64,000 bases of DNA from Heliocidaris erythrogramma (lineage: Eukaryota > Echinodermata > Echinoidea > Camarodonta > Echinometridae), in assembly GCA_025617745.1 (NCBI GenBank), contig CM046857.1, positions 27,188,094-27,252,093 of the forward strand, written 5' to 3'. A program made the position numbers and the translations under genes. The notes beneath the pieces are model-generated. The model saw only the letters and a list, made by a program, of their open reading frames with translations, made no database searches and was not told where the DNA came from. Shown one piece after another: positions 26,901-41,900 of the stretch. The stretch's first letter is position 1, and every line of letters starts with the position of its first letter.

Positions 26901-29900
26901 TAGGCAAACATTTGTTGCATAGGAATAAACATTATATTGAAGGCACAGGTTTCTGTATGAGGAAGAATTTTCAAGTCATTCTGAGCCTAAACGAAATGTT
27001 CAACACTTAAATTTTTGGGCGGGATTTGCCGCCCACGGCATGGTAGGGGTTAAGTGATGCACGCTACAAAATCAAGAAAACATAAACTACATACCCTTGA
27101 AATGCAAGTTAAATCTATTTTTTGCATGAAAACTGGAATCTACTCAGGAATGGGTTCCCTGAGATGGTACCCTGAAATGAGGAAGTCTATGATTATCGCT
27201 GGTGGGCAGAGCAAAGATAGTGGACTTCCTGCAATAAAAGTCTGTGTTGACAATGCACAGAGAGCAATGCACCTCATCATCTCAACTACATTGTGCAGAT
27301 TCATTGCATGTACAAAACCACATATCTGTCAGTGTGTATATTATTGGGCATGGCATAAGTAACCTGCCAGCAGTGGCCAACAATTTCTTTTGATATCTTT
27401 AGAGCAGTTTTGGCTACAATAGCTCACCCAGGATATTAGTTTCTTTCAACATGACTTGCCCATCCAGTGCCTATTGTCATAAAACTTGAAACAAGTATTA
27501 AGCAACTGTCATGTTCTACATGCTTTGCTCAACACCAATTGAATGCAGCAATTCTATACATGTGTTGTCAGCATGCCATAAGTATGAATGTACTGTACAT
27601 GTAAAACATACTGTTCTGTTAATGGGACCTCTTTCCATTTTTATATTGTAAGAGTGACATTTCCTCAAGGAGATTCATTTTTTTCAATGATTTTTACCAT
27701 GTGCAGCTTTTCTTATTGTTTCTAGAGCTCACCTACATGTACTCCCACTGATTTTTTGTCACTGATGTACATATCGATGTATACAAGAGTCACAACTTCA
27801 CATATACAGTGGAAACTCACTATAACGAGGACCTTAATAGTTGGGATCATGAAAATTACCTTGTTATATCAGGAATCGCCTTATATCAGGGTAAATAAAG
27901 AAAAGAACATAAAAGACCTAGGACCAGCAAAACTACCTTGTTATATATCAGGAATCTTGCTATATCAGAGCTCTTTATAACGAGTTTCCACTGTACATTT
28001 GTGGGTGTGCATTAGTGTGGACTGGACTTCAATTTAGGACTACCTGTTAATTGAGTGTAATCCTCCTAATCCTGTGTCATGCCACTGCAGAAGCAAGATT
28101 AACTGCCAATTAATCATTTTAGAGGTCATGAACCTTCCAACCATGGACCAGGATAACCCTAATAAAGCATCCCCTCCCTCCATCTGGACGTCCCAAGATA
28201 TTTGCAATTCCCTGCAGGGGCTTCACCCATATCTAGCATTAGGATATTAAAGGAAAGTACGAATCAGCTGACTCAAGAGGCAACCAGCCTCATTACAGAG
28301 AAACTTTGCTTTCTATTTATACAATGAACCAAATTGCTTTGAAAGAAAGCAGTTCTAGAAATACCACAGCACTTCCCCTACCCCCCCCCCCCCAAAAAAA
28401 AGACACAAAACAAAACAAAAAAAAACAAATACACATCAAAACAAAAATAATAATAAAAATATGAATAAATAATAAATAAATAAATTTTTGAAAAATAAAA
28501 TGAATAGATAAACAAAAATTTGTTAAAATGTAAATCATCAAATAAAAATAAATTATGCAAAATACAGAAGTAAACTGACATGTATACAAGTCAAAATACA
28601 AAATCCTGCGATAAATATCCGATGTTTTCGGGGGATCAAGGCAAGAAAAGAAATACATGGAAGACCACATGATTATCCTTACCTCTCTGAGCCCATTAGA
28701 TCTGAAGTTATGAAGTTGTTTTGTTAAAAGCTGAAGCTCTTCTGCTGTTCTCTGCTCTTTCTCGATGTACTTTTCACTATGATTCTTCTGGGTTTTCTTC
28801 TGCAGTTTCTTCACCTCTGCCCGACATTTCTCCACAGCCTACATGCAAAACAATCAGGTCAGATATCGGTATGTATAAATAATAAGGATAATGTACATGT
28901 AAATAAAGAATATTTCTCCGCCGACAGCAAATAAACCACAGGGTCACAAATTCAAAGTATTACAGAGAAAGTAACAGTATAAAATATGAAGTATGGATGC
29001 ATTTGACATCTACATTTATGGCTACATGTATGAAGATAGATAACGACTAGCCCATGTTTTTCTAGAGGAAGAAAAATGTTGAAACACATAAAAACAAACT
29101 AAGCAATAGTCATAGTTAATGTTTCGATATAGTTTTCTTTCCTCATCCACACCTGCCTCAACACTACCTGAAATATATTCCACCTATCTATATTACTACC
29201 ACCAATCTATGAGGACCACTTTCCTTGCTTCCTTGCAGTCTCAGACTCAGTTGCCTTGGCTTAGGATCTGTATGAATTCATTCATTTCACTGTCAAACCC
29301 AAATCGAAGATGTTTTCTGCCTCATATTTCCATACTTTGATTACTGTATACGCCATATATTTCGCAGTAGTTTTATTTTCGCGAATTTCGAGAATGAGTC
29401 ACAAATTTAACAACACGATAAAATATTGCCAACATATAGTAGTCAGTTGAAATTGTTGTCTCATGGGCAGAAATTCATCACCTCGCTTTATAGCAAAAGT
29501 ACATCATCATTGCTGTTCATAGATTTGAGAATTTCTCCATCACGTATTCAACCACTCGCGAAATAGTCTGGTTTATAGTCCTGTATTCACGAAAAATTTA
29601 TGGCTGAGAAATTTATGGCCATATATTCACCTCTGATTTTGCCTTGTTTTCTGAAAGGTATGTTTTCTGGACCTGTAGCACATTCTTCCATTCCTGTTCC
29701 AGTTTGCCTTCTAAAGGATGTAAAAGCTCTTTCCTCAGTGCATGGACCTGAATGATAGACAACAAGAACAAATAATACATTGAAATAGAGAACATGACCA
29801 AAAAAGTGCCCTTATGCCTTAATCGTTTTCACCTACCACTTTATTTCTAGTTATTTTCTCTTCTAGTCTGATAAAAGTTAAATTTACACCTCATAAATTT

Positions 29901-32900
29901 CTACAGCTTTGATTCTTTTCGAATAACAATCTGTAGCATTCATTACTTGGCCAATTAAGCTCTGTCATAATGATTCATATATTCTTTTTTAACTCTACTT
30001 TGTAATAATTCTGTTATCTTCTGCTGGGTTTTTCCCCTTTATTAGTCGTCGCCTTTTTAAAATTTCTTTTGTCCCATATTTTCAACCAAATTTTCTACAT
30101 TTACATGTATAGAAGAGCGATCCCTACATGATACATGTACATGTACAGTGCGCAAGCAGCCTGTTGTCTCATAATTCGTAAGTCTTTCTCATTTTCAGCA
30201 TGAACATTTTTGCCTGAAGGCTCAAATACATAAATCAGCTCCAAAAAAAATTGGAGAAATCAAATGGAAGAGGATACCTGCATATACCGGTATATGTGTG
30301 CTCAAATCACCACTTGCAAGCTCTACATTCTTTTAAAGAAGTCATTCTAGTACAAAGATACATGTATACTGTATATAATATATTATCTAAAAAACCTAAT
30401 ACTCTCAGAATGATATGGCCAAAGCATTTATTGTCATCTAACACCTTGTAAGATGTAACATTGATAAAGCACACTGCAGTCACATCAGTAAACGTAAGAT
30501 CTCTCTGCAACATGATTCTTCTGCGTATGATAATAGATGTAAACATCCTTCTTATACTATGTACTTACCGTGATTTCCCTCTCGGTTTCTATCTGCCTGT
30601 AAGTCTCTGCAATTTGAAGTAGCGATTGACCTGCATATGATTCGTAGAATGAAAATAAAAATTTTGATTCAAGAAAACATGCATCATTAAAATACTTCTA
30701 GTTCTATGACGATTTTTGTAGTGTTTTTCTCCTCCCACCTTCTTTTTTTTCGGGGGGGGGGGGTGATTCTTTTCCCTTTAACTGATCTCTACTGCAATCC
30801 CAAAGAATCAGAGCTCTTTTTCTCACTTCTTTTGGATGCATTCTCAACTCCCATTCCTATTAAAGAGCCAGCTCAATAATTTTTTCCCCAATTATCTTTC
30901 AAGACCCTCCCACCTTTTCAAGAGACCATCTCCATCAATATAACATGCAGTGTGTACCAGTGTTAAAATTACATTTCTGTTCACAAGAGCTGGTGGGGTA
31001 GAAATCTTATTTTCTGACTGCGCTTTTAAAGTATTTTATTGTTTTTACCAGAATTTTTTTTCTTCAATCTACCAGATCTTCTTTATAGCTTGCGAGAGCT
31101 TCATCGCTCATCACTCCAGTCCTGTGTATTTTATTACTGGTGTGAACATATTTTCAACAATAAAGAATGACAATATACAATGTACATTGTACATAATATA
31201 TATAAAATTCCAAAGCTCAGTAATTGTTAAATGACCAACACATGGTCCACATGCACATATAGATGTACTAAATTATTATTATTATTCTGATATCACTCTA
31301 GTTTCTTAAATTGTCTTCAACATAAAAAATACATAAACAAAATGTCAGAACAATAAAGTAACAAAAAAATAGTACCTTGAGTGATACATTAAAAGTATTC
31401 CACAATTTTCAAATCCATCCAAAAAGTTCAAACCATCTTTTTTGTTCAAAACTTTTTAATTTGCTAAATAAAATTAAATGTAAGATTTACTCGTACTGAG
31501 TTTTATGCAATCCAGGAGCTCTTTTTTTGGTTAGTTTTCATATAAGCTGAATTGCTCTCTACTCCTATTTTAGATGTCTTTTTCCACTGCACATACATGT
31601 ACATGTAGTGTACATTTTCTACAACACACTGTATTAGCTGCACTCTGTCTGAAATATCCCAGAACCCCTTTTGAAGATCCTGTGTCTGGCTTCTTTTTAT
31701 GAGTCAGGACCCCCTAGTTTTTCTCTCAGCACATATTTGAACAAGAAAACTGGTCAGGTTTCCTTCGATACATACAGGGAGGAGGAAAAGGTAGTTTCCT
31801 GTTTTCTGAACGGCTCAATCTGAATCGTTCATGTTTCTCCCTTTGTTACAACCTGCCATACATAATGCAGCATGCACTTGCAGAGTCTTAGCTAATACAA
31901 GCAGCAGGAGTCCCTTACAATGAAATATCAAAAAATGTCTTTACATTGTACCCCTATGAAGCTTTGTTTCATATCGTCTGTTGGGAGACAGAAGGGCATT
32001 AACTCATATTATTTTGTACAGAGTTTAATGCCCTTCTAGCTCCAAACAGACGGTATATATATTCACCCCATTTCAAATTAGTGAAAAAAAAGATAAATTC
32101 AGGTTAAAAGAAATCAGACATGCATGTAAATGCAGAAAGATGCATCTTTTCACCAAAAAATAATTTACAAAAAAAATAACACTCAGGACTTCAAGCAGCA
32201 TTACATGTGTTCTTTATGTGTAATGCCACATAATTTAGTTCACTTCACAATTATAGATATGAAATTTCAGTAAAGTGGTGTCGGGGGGGGGGGGGGGGGG
32301 GATGGAGGGCACTGTTCTAAATACATGTACATGTGCATACATGTAAGAAATGGGTAGAAAAAAACCAAAGAGATAATGTGGATGAGAGACAATGATCTTC
32401 TAGGTTTCTTCCCTCTCTCACTTTTTTTTATTTCTTTCCTTTTTTTTTCCATTCATAAAAAAAAAAATATTTTGATTTATTTATTCAATTTACGTTTATT
32501 ATTATTATTATCATTACCATCATTATTAATTTTTTTAAAAATTATTTTCTTAAATTATTATTTATTTTATTTTATTTATTCATTTATTTTATTCTATTAA
32601 TTTTTTAAATGTATTTATTATTATTATTATTTTTTTTTTTTTGGAGGGGGGGGGGGGGGGGGGGTGTCTCAAATGCCCCTGAAGTTGTCCAATGGTATAG
32701 GCAACTCTGTCTCTTAGAATGACATGTACATCATTGTGTATGTACAGTAGATGTCTGTATCTTGACTGGTCATAAGAATGGGGAGGGCTGGTACATGTAT
32801 TTATAATGTACCCCATTCCCACCCTCTTTGCCCACATTTGATACCCATGGGCAAGAACACAAAGAGGGCTTAACTTTCCACCTTCATTGTATTGATTTGA

Positions 32901-35900
32901 CCTGTGACTTTCACTTTCCATCAAGGAATGAAAACACAGGTATGGGAGTGACAATAGCATAGCATAACAACTGCCACAGGTAGTTTGAATACACTAAAAA
33001 TATCTCCTACGCCTCAAAGTGTATGACTAATGGACTAAATCCATCTTGTAATGAGTTTTCAATTCAAATCTCTTGTTGAGTTAAACTCCAATATGCTACA
33101 TGTACATGTGTACATACAAATACTGTACATGTATGTTGATTTTTTATTCTCTGTTTGATTGCTTGATAAGGCAAAATATCCATGCCAAATAATTTGTTTC
33201 CAAATTTTGTATCCCCTTCCTTTTTTCAGCACACCTCATTTTTAAAAATATTAGATATTTTTTGTTTTTAAATGAAATGAATAAAAATCTGAGGAAATAC
33301 AGGCAATGAGCTGACAAAAATCTTGAATATGATGCGATTTCGCTATAGATGTCGAGCCTCTGTCATGCATGTACATGTACACAACAAAATTAAATAAAAT
33401 TAAGAAAATTTCATTTGAAACTTGAAATTGACCAAATAGCATTTCTGTGCACATTAAAATAAATATCAAATATTAAATAACTTAGAATCCCCTCCTTATT
33501 AGAAAATACTTCATAATGAATGTGTCCTACATGTACATGTACATACTGTTTCTGGGTACCTGTATCTATAGAGATAAAGTTGAGTTCTGGTCATGCAATT
33601 ACATTTTGAAAGAAACTGTCTCAAAGCTATTAGGAAAGGTTTGGCATGTCAACATAAGAATTGGGAGTATACTGTGAGGTTTTGGAATCATTAAATGATA
33701 AAATTTAGGCTTTTTACACTTGCAAAATTTGGCTTTGCCCCGTACTATCGGGGCTAAACGAGGATTTAGCCCCACCGATAGTACGGGACAAAGCTTACCC
33801 ACTTTCTGTTCACATAGCATTTTACCACAGTGGGCTAACTCCAAGATAGTACGGGACTACTTTAGCCCTGGAAAAAAGCAGGGTTAGCCCCCCCCCCCCC
33901 CCCCTTTGGTGGGGCTAAATGTCAAAAGATGGGGATAAGCGCTCTGGCTAGGGAGATACATGTACAATGTACATGTACATGTAGTACGGGACTAAAACTG
34001 CCAATGAGAACAGCAAAAAATATAGTCTGGGTTTAAGGATAGTCCAGCTAGGTTAAGGCTAGTACGGGGTTTTAAAAAATCTAGTGTAAAAAGCCTCTTT
34101 GACCCAATCTCGCTGAAAAACAAATGTATTGCACAAAGAAATGAGAATATGGGACTGCATAAACACATGGCATGAATGTTCGGCCCGAACAGGGCATTTG
34201 ATGAGCAATCCTTTTCAGGGGGCATTTCTACTGATATGATGCTACAATGTATGATGTTCTTCCAAAACTGACATTAAAGGAATAAGAAAGTTCACAAATT
34301 ATTTTTCACCTTTCCCAGAACTCAACCTTCTCGTTAAACACTCATGGCTGTACCACAATGCAGGTGAATTTTCAAACAAATGTACATGTAGTTTTGGGTT
34401 ACAATTTGTTTGATTGAACATTTGATTAGAAAGATGAAAAAAAAGGTGGGGAGGGGAGCATGATACATGTATTGTCTTCCATTATTCAAAACACATACTT
34501 GCAGCTGTTTCTTCTTCAAGGAAAAAAAAAAACAACCTTGAAGCTTACTTTTGCAACACATTCTTGGCCGAGATTTGCCATCCACACAGGAAGGGGTTCA
34601 GGTATTTATGCTAGAAACTAAATGCCATCTACATTGTATTTCTGCAATCCTAATTATCGAAAAGTTTGGGCAGCACAATTTTGCTCTCATTTGTCATTAA
34701 AACAGAAATTATCATCTACATTGTATGTACTGTAGACCTACATGTACACGTACGTTGTACAGGTAAATTAGTATTATGTTCAGTTCAGTTACTACACTCA
34801 ATTCTGTTCTCAACAATTTCAATTTAATTGACCTAATTACAGGTAGTTCCCTTTTAGCATTCAGTGAAACATCTACCCTAATAACAAAAGGAAAGATACA
34901 CCAATGATTGGTGTATAGGCTTTAATATGGCTGACTATAGATTAGCCACAACTTGTCACAAGCATACAATCCATGTACGCATGTATGTAGGCCTATATAA
35001 ATGCATAAAGCAATTCCAATGTATGTTTTAACAATCAATACTGACAAAAAATATGTGAGAAGGGTTCACGCCCAGTGCATGGTATGATATTCATCTTAAG
35101 CATTTGTACAAGTCTATATGTACACGTACAATATGTACTTCACATTTATGATGTATTGCTTTTATCATAATCTATGTTTATGAGTTCTATAAGTCCATGT
35201 AATTGTAAATAAGCAAACAATCATGACATGGAGGTTATCAAATCTAACAAACCATGTTTTATCTCATGAACAAACTGCTTTTTTTCTAGTTCATAAGTAA
35301 GCCTACAATGTAAAATATAATCCATTCAAAATGTAGTTCATTTATAGCACAAGTAGTCATGAAGAAAATCTGAGACTGTGCTTACTGTAAATTAATCAAT
35401 AGAAATTACAGTGTAGATATATCTGTACAATACATTACTATTACTGTTATTATTATCATCATTATTATCATTTTTTATCATTATCATTAACTCTTACAGT
35501 GCCTATGGCATGTACATGTATACATGTGACAGATAGACATTCACCAATTGCTCAACCACAGGAAGGGTATATGGTGGTCAATGTATATCAAAATTTTGAG
35601 CATAAATCAAGCATACAATGTATGCTACCATAGAAAATATCAGAGAAAATTGCAGATTTTTAAAAAGATAATACCTTATTTCAACATTAAACAATAGTAA
35701 ACAAATGAGAAACCAACATATAATGGACCAAATAAACTCAATAATTTCCAATAATTCTTATGCATTTAAAGTTGGGTAAAGTAATAATGTTTGGTATCGT
35801 AAGAAATGATAATAAATTTCTAAAAGTTATGTACACAATATTATATGAAATAATAGATGGTTAATGAAGTGCAGACATTTGAAAAGTAAGCATTGATCAT

Positions 35901-38900
35901 ATTTTGGTCAAATTTTGAAGAGAGCTATTAACCCCTTGGCACAGTTATTATTATTGTTGTGTTGATGTCATCGTTGTTGTTATTATACATGTAATTATCA
36001 TCATTATTATTATTTGTAATAGTCCTGTATGCTTTTATGCACAACATTTCAAAATCACTTAAAAAGGTATGATGTACAGTTAATACATAAATGTACTGGT
36101 CCACATACATGTACATGTACATGTACAATGTATGTACTGTACACTGCTCGTTCTACATGAACAAATGTATATCAACTTGTTGTCATGTCAAGTTGCAAGA
36201 TACTGTACATACATGTATGTCTACTTAAAGATAAAGTTGAGTTCTGGTCATGAGATTGAATTGTGAAAGAAACTGTCTCAAGCAACTAGGAAAGGTTGAT
36301 TATAGAATTGGTGTATGCTGTCCTTGGAATCACCCAAATGATAAGAAATTGACTTAATCCTGCTGAGAGTCACATGCACAGCACACAGAAATGTGTATAT
36401 GGGACTACACAGAAATGTTCAGCCCGAACATACATGTATCGGTTATTTCTTGTCATATTTTGAATGAGAGGTCATTTAAAGAGCAATCCTTTTCAGGGGA
36501 CATTTCTATGATAATCTTCCAAACTAACATAGAAAGAATGAGAAAGCTCATAAATTATTTTTTACCTTTCCCAGAACTCAACCTTCCCTTTAATAACCAT
36601 TTGACTAAAATTCCCTTATTCCCACAGGCATAATACAGGAATGAAGTGGTGGATGGGTTAACATGTTTTTCTCATGCTTGATGTACATGTACATGTACTC
36701 ACCGAGTTGTCTAGAGTCCTTGGTCTCACTCGCTAGTTCTCCAACAGCCACAATGGCATTGAAATAATCCTTAGCTGCCTGTGATACACCTAATATCATC
36801 AAAGAGAGAAATGGAGAATTGATGAAAATTTGAAGAAAACAGTGGAATTGTGTCCTACAGTAAGTTCCTAACAAATCTGACTGATTCTGTAAATGTAACT
36901 GGTTATTAATTTAGTTGACAAAGGATAATTTAAATCTATGTCTCAGTACAAAAATACATGCATATTAGAATAAAAATCAAACCATAAGAGAGCAAAAGTT
37001 CTAGATGCTCAAGTAAGATCAGAATAATGAACTGATCACACTGTAATTTTTAAGAGATTTGTCATGACACTGACATTTTTAATTAATCATTTTTTTTTCA
37101 ATGTTGTCGTTAAAATTACCTGAATTTTCCAGGAACTATCTGAAGTCTCACTTCAAGTTATATTGGTTAATTTTGTTTAATAAGTCAATCATAAAAGTGA
37201 TTTGATTCACTAGGCAGAGTAACATACATGTATTTACTTGAATTTACATGCAATAAAGTTCACCTCACAACAATATTAATTCAAATAATTTTTCTTCACT
37301 TTCTTGATACATGTACATGTAGCTTTAGTGACATAAAACCACAAATCCCAAATAAATGTACTGTACTGTACACACAAAGTACATCTATCATTGATCATCA
37401 ATCGGATTTGATATCTTTAATTAGTATTTCTAATTTTAAAAAAAGATAAATACAAATATTGCAACCAAACTGAAGTAGCAATTGAAGTGGCCACCACTCA
37501 TGAAAGTCTGGATACTGTAATATGTTCAAGTACAGTAACTCTTCAGTGCAAGTTACTATCATTATCATTTTTTTTTAATTTTTTTTTTATTTTTTTTTTT
37601 TTGGGGGGGGGGGGGGAGAGGAGGTAGGGACACACTTTCCTTTCATCTTATTTTTGAAATGGGTTCATAATTAAGCCTTTAATGGAATAATGCTTGTATC
37701 AAGATGAACAATAATACAGGGCATGGCACCAACAAAAGTCTGAGACAAGGATACAACATACTTTTTTGTTTATGGGAGCTATTTTTGCATAAAGTTTGGT
37801 ATTGAGTAAACACTTTCTCTGTTCTCACAGCAATATTTATGTCTTCCATTGTTTTTTTTTTACCAGAGCTCCTTTTCAGTTTACCGGATCTTCTTCTGAG
37901 CTCTCCAGAGCTACATATGTAAATCGCTCACCGCTCTCGTGTAATTTTTTTGTTGTCCGAGACTCATGAGCCTCTCAAATCTCAGTCCAGACCTCCCCCC
38001 TTTTCTAAATTTGTTGACAAGGGGGGCTACATGTATGGTTAGGTTTCATTCTGTACCCCAATGAAAATATGTAAGTATAGATCCCTGAATAAGAAATACA
38101 TTATAGTTACAGGGAAGATGTCTTACAAAATTGTAATTTGTGATTCATCTCAAGTGGTAATTTTTTTTTTTTTTTAATGCGCAAAAAAAGTGAATTGACA
38201 AACACACCACTTAACTCTGTCACTGTATTTGATATATTTTTGATACATATTAAATCAAATGAACACTATTAATAGCAATCACTACACTATACATTTAGTT
38301 CTAAGTACTGGTACTCTTGTATGTTTACTTAAATCATATCACTTCAAAACCTCCTGTTCAATCCAGGCACTTGAATTTCTATTTGTTTTTCTCTTTTCTG
38401 TGTGTTTTATTTTGATACGCCTCTCTTCATAAGTTTTATGTACATACACACAGTGAGCAGGAAATAACTAGATACAGTGAAGAAGGAAAACAAATCTGCT
38501 TTTCCAATTTCCACTTCCTTCCAAGTTTCCTGTTGCCCAAACTTGTACTGCGATAAAAGCAATGTGGACTTTAACAGAGATTCACTGCGGTTAAGGTTTT
38601 AGAAGGATCTTTGATGTAATTGTGATTCAATATACACAGGATGTATAAACATTATCACAGGAATTATCAACATATGTTTTTATAAAACTTAAAAGCAGGA
38701 ATCAACACTAACAGGCACCTGGCCGGCTAGGGACACATGGGCACCCAAAATCTAGGTCCAGACCCCCCAAATTAAAAAAAAAATTGAATGTACATGTAGG
38801 GCTCAATGCATACAGACCTTAAATTTTCTATATGGAACCCCTACAAAAACAGTTCGCGAGGAAGAGCCCTGCTTAAAAAAACATGTTTATGCCATTCTAC

Positions 38901-41900
38901 TTTAACGCCAACAGGATCTTTCTTTATGCTGACTACTTTAGTCTTTAAGTTGAAGCAACTGGGCGAGGTTGATTAGCATAAAGCAAAGGTGTACATGCTT
39001 TAAGGTTTTAGAATCACCAATATGAGAAGAAATTGGCTCAGTCCCACTAGCGTACCCAATGGGGGGGGGGCAAAAGGGCAGACTGCCTCATCCTTGACAA
39101 CTTTTGTCCCCCCCCCCCCCCCCCCCGTTTCTTTTAGAACTGATAACCTCCTTTTTTTGGGGTGGAGGGGGGCTTGTCAGAGAATTATGGAGGAAACCTG
39201 GCCCCATAAATTAAAATCTGGTTACCCCCCCCTCCCCCACTGAGCGACTTTAGGAGGGCTGGCGAAAAAAAAAAATCCTCACTAACCCCCCCCCCCCCCC
39301 CCCCAACTTCTGAGCGACTTTTGAAGGGCTGGCGAGTTCAGAAGAAAATATGAATCTCCCTCCCAGCAGTTTCCGCTAATCATTTCCTTATTATTCTCCT
39401 TTTCACCCTAGCTTTATGATTTTCATCCCCTCTAAAATGCGTATCTTAAGCCTTTTTCTCCACTTTTATAGACCGTATGCAACTAATTGCAGGTCTGGAG
39501 TACATACTCTATTAGGTAGCTTAAAGCAAAACAGAGTGGCACAAAAGGATGCATCCGGATTGCAAACAGCAAAATTGTGCCTTTTTAACTTGATAGTGGT
39601 GAAATAAAAGTTATAATTTCATGTACATGTATGTCATGACAGTTTTACTAATATCAGGCCTTAGAAAGGTAGCAGAAATATTTTAAACCAGTCTAGGGCT
39701 AGATGTTTCCCCCCCCCCCCCCCCCAACTGAGCTAGGCCCTAACAAAATAACACTAATCTACATGTACCCTCAGAAAACTACAAATTCATTGATATAAAA
39801 TCCTGACATGTAATAGGATTATCATCAAAACAAAACAAAACAAAATAAAAGAAATCATGATAGCAGCATATTGGACAGAAAAACAACCTTGACAACATGT
39901 AAGAAAATTATATCAGAACCGATTGGCATGTAAGATTATACTCTACAGCAAGTCATGTTACTATTCTTAGAAACGAAAAAAAACACACAATTTAACGGAA
40001 TACAGTAAATAGAAGAAAAACCTCAATGAAATAAAGGTAAATTTATTATATTCTTCAAAAATTGTATGTATCTTGTTACTTACTCTACTGAAAGAAATGT
40101 TATCATTTAGAAAAAAAAACAGACAAAGAAAAACACAGATGACAACAAAAGCAGCATGTTGAATACAAAATACATGTACATGTACCTAATTTTTGTACCA
40201 CCAGATTGGGGAGGGGGGGGGGGGTGGGGGGGCAGGATCTAGAATCACATGATGCACAATTTTTGAATATCATACGTCCAATAATCAAAGAAAAAATATG
40301 AATCAGAATAGGAACAAAACAGGACAAATAAACATATATTTTATAGAAGAGTTCATTGTAAATTAACAGTGCGTCCCAGAAAAAAGTTTACACTTGGAAA
40401 AAGTCTCCCCCACATACACATACATGTATGTAAATGTTTCAAAATATTTTCATACCTGTGGGTAGCTTAGGGTCTACATGTATGACACCTAAATATAAAC
40501 CACTATTTTTACGCTTTGATTTTGCACCACTTCACAATAGTGGCTTTTGCTCAATCGAGCATAAAATATTGTGAGATCTATTGTTGTCATCTGATAGTTC
40601 TAAGAGACCCTAAAGCTATCCACAGGTATGAACATTTCCTGAAAATATTTGAAATATTTACATGTAACTGGGACATGCAGTTAGTGATTTTCATATCATT
40701 TTATTTCATCCCTATTTCACTACATGGAAGTGTAATAAAAGGATAACAACAGAAATATTGTGGAGTACAATAATGAGTTGTAAAGGCAAAGGACTTTTAA
40801 TAGTGGCATGTTGTTTCAGATCTGGTGTGAATAAGATGTTAAAAGGCTTTATACTGTCAGTGTTTCCATTAATGATTATTTAAATCATTGGGAAATTTAT
40901 ATGTATATTTCATCTTTAGGTTGAGTACATTTGATTGGAAATCCCAACACAATTACACTTAGAAAAATTGCATATGAACTGAGTTTGAGACACTTACTAA
41001 TCTTTAATACTGTAAAGATACACGCATTGCACAAATGAAAGAGTAAAATACATGTTGTTTTAGATAGTATTTGAAATTTAGTTGAGATACATGTACTTCC
41101 CATGGCCAAGCTTGGGTATCTATAGATATTACCACAATACAAACAAGTCATTCCCTGGAATAATCCCTTCCTGGTTTTAATGCATAGTACATGTACATGT
41201 ACTTGTACACCTCAGAATAATATTAAACCCCTTTTGACAACCTACATGTACCAGCATAACCTGTCCTTTATTAGTTGGTCATTTAAGGTCATAGAATAAT
41301 CCTTCCTTAGAATTAATTGAAATAGTATCTAGAACTTTGAAAAATAATGTTCTCAGGGTTCTTTTACATGTAGTCTTCAGACTTCTTCAATGCTGTGCTT
41401 CTGCTTGCACAGGCCTTGATGGAGGAGTACAGAATCTTCACACCAATCCCTTTTGTATTATAATGTTCAACTAGATATTTCGTCATTGTTAACTTCACTG
41501 AAGTCCATACATGAATAATCCAGACAGGTCTTGATTAATAGGGAGTTACGAGTTGTACAGTATAATACAAAGCTCTGCTCACCGAGATACTGTACTTTGA
41601 TGTCTATACTTATTTAATATTAATGTATCTAATATTATTTTACGCATCCACATTTCTTCATCATGGATGGACTGTTATTTGTCGTGTCAGAACTTTTGTT
41701 AACATTCATCATCATCATCATCCATGCTATGATAAATAATCTTCCAGCGACTTTAATTTCAATAGTGTTGCACTGGTGGCAGCAGTGGGATTCTAATTTT
41801 TCCTCCTCTCGTGGTGTTTCCTGTCTTTTCTCTACCTTTCACTCTCCACACAGATGCATCTGACTTTACCATTGGGGCCATCCTCACACAGCGCAGTGTG

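Larger units (their letters stand above)
20284..28682 (-). other. Intron 6 of gene 1 (8.4 kb)
   Basis: Contains a TIR element at 21368, a GA-rich tract at 22015, a mariner-type MITE at 22680, MITEs at 24048 and 26805, a GC-rich inverted element near 26258, and a TA-flanked MITE at 27805. No exon was seen. Confidence 0.6.
30631..36702 (-). other. Intron 3 of gene 1 (6.1 kb)
   Basis: Holds two long G tracts at 32283 and 32645, MITEs at 31975, 33573 (with a nested element), 35487 and 36225, and many ACATGTACATGT palindromes. No exon was seen. Confidence 0.6.

Noticed and set aside
27054-27362. 102-codon plus-strand frame
   Set aside because: No recognisable domain, AT-rich intronic context on the opposite strand of gene 1, and no splice or promoter signal.
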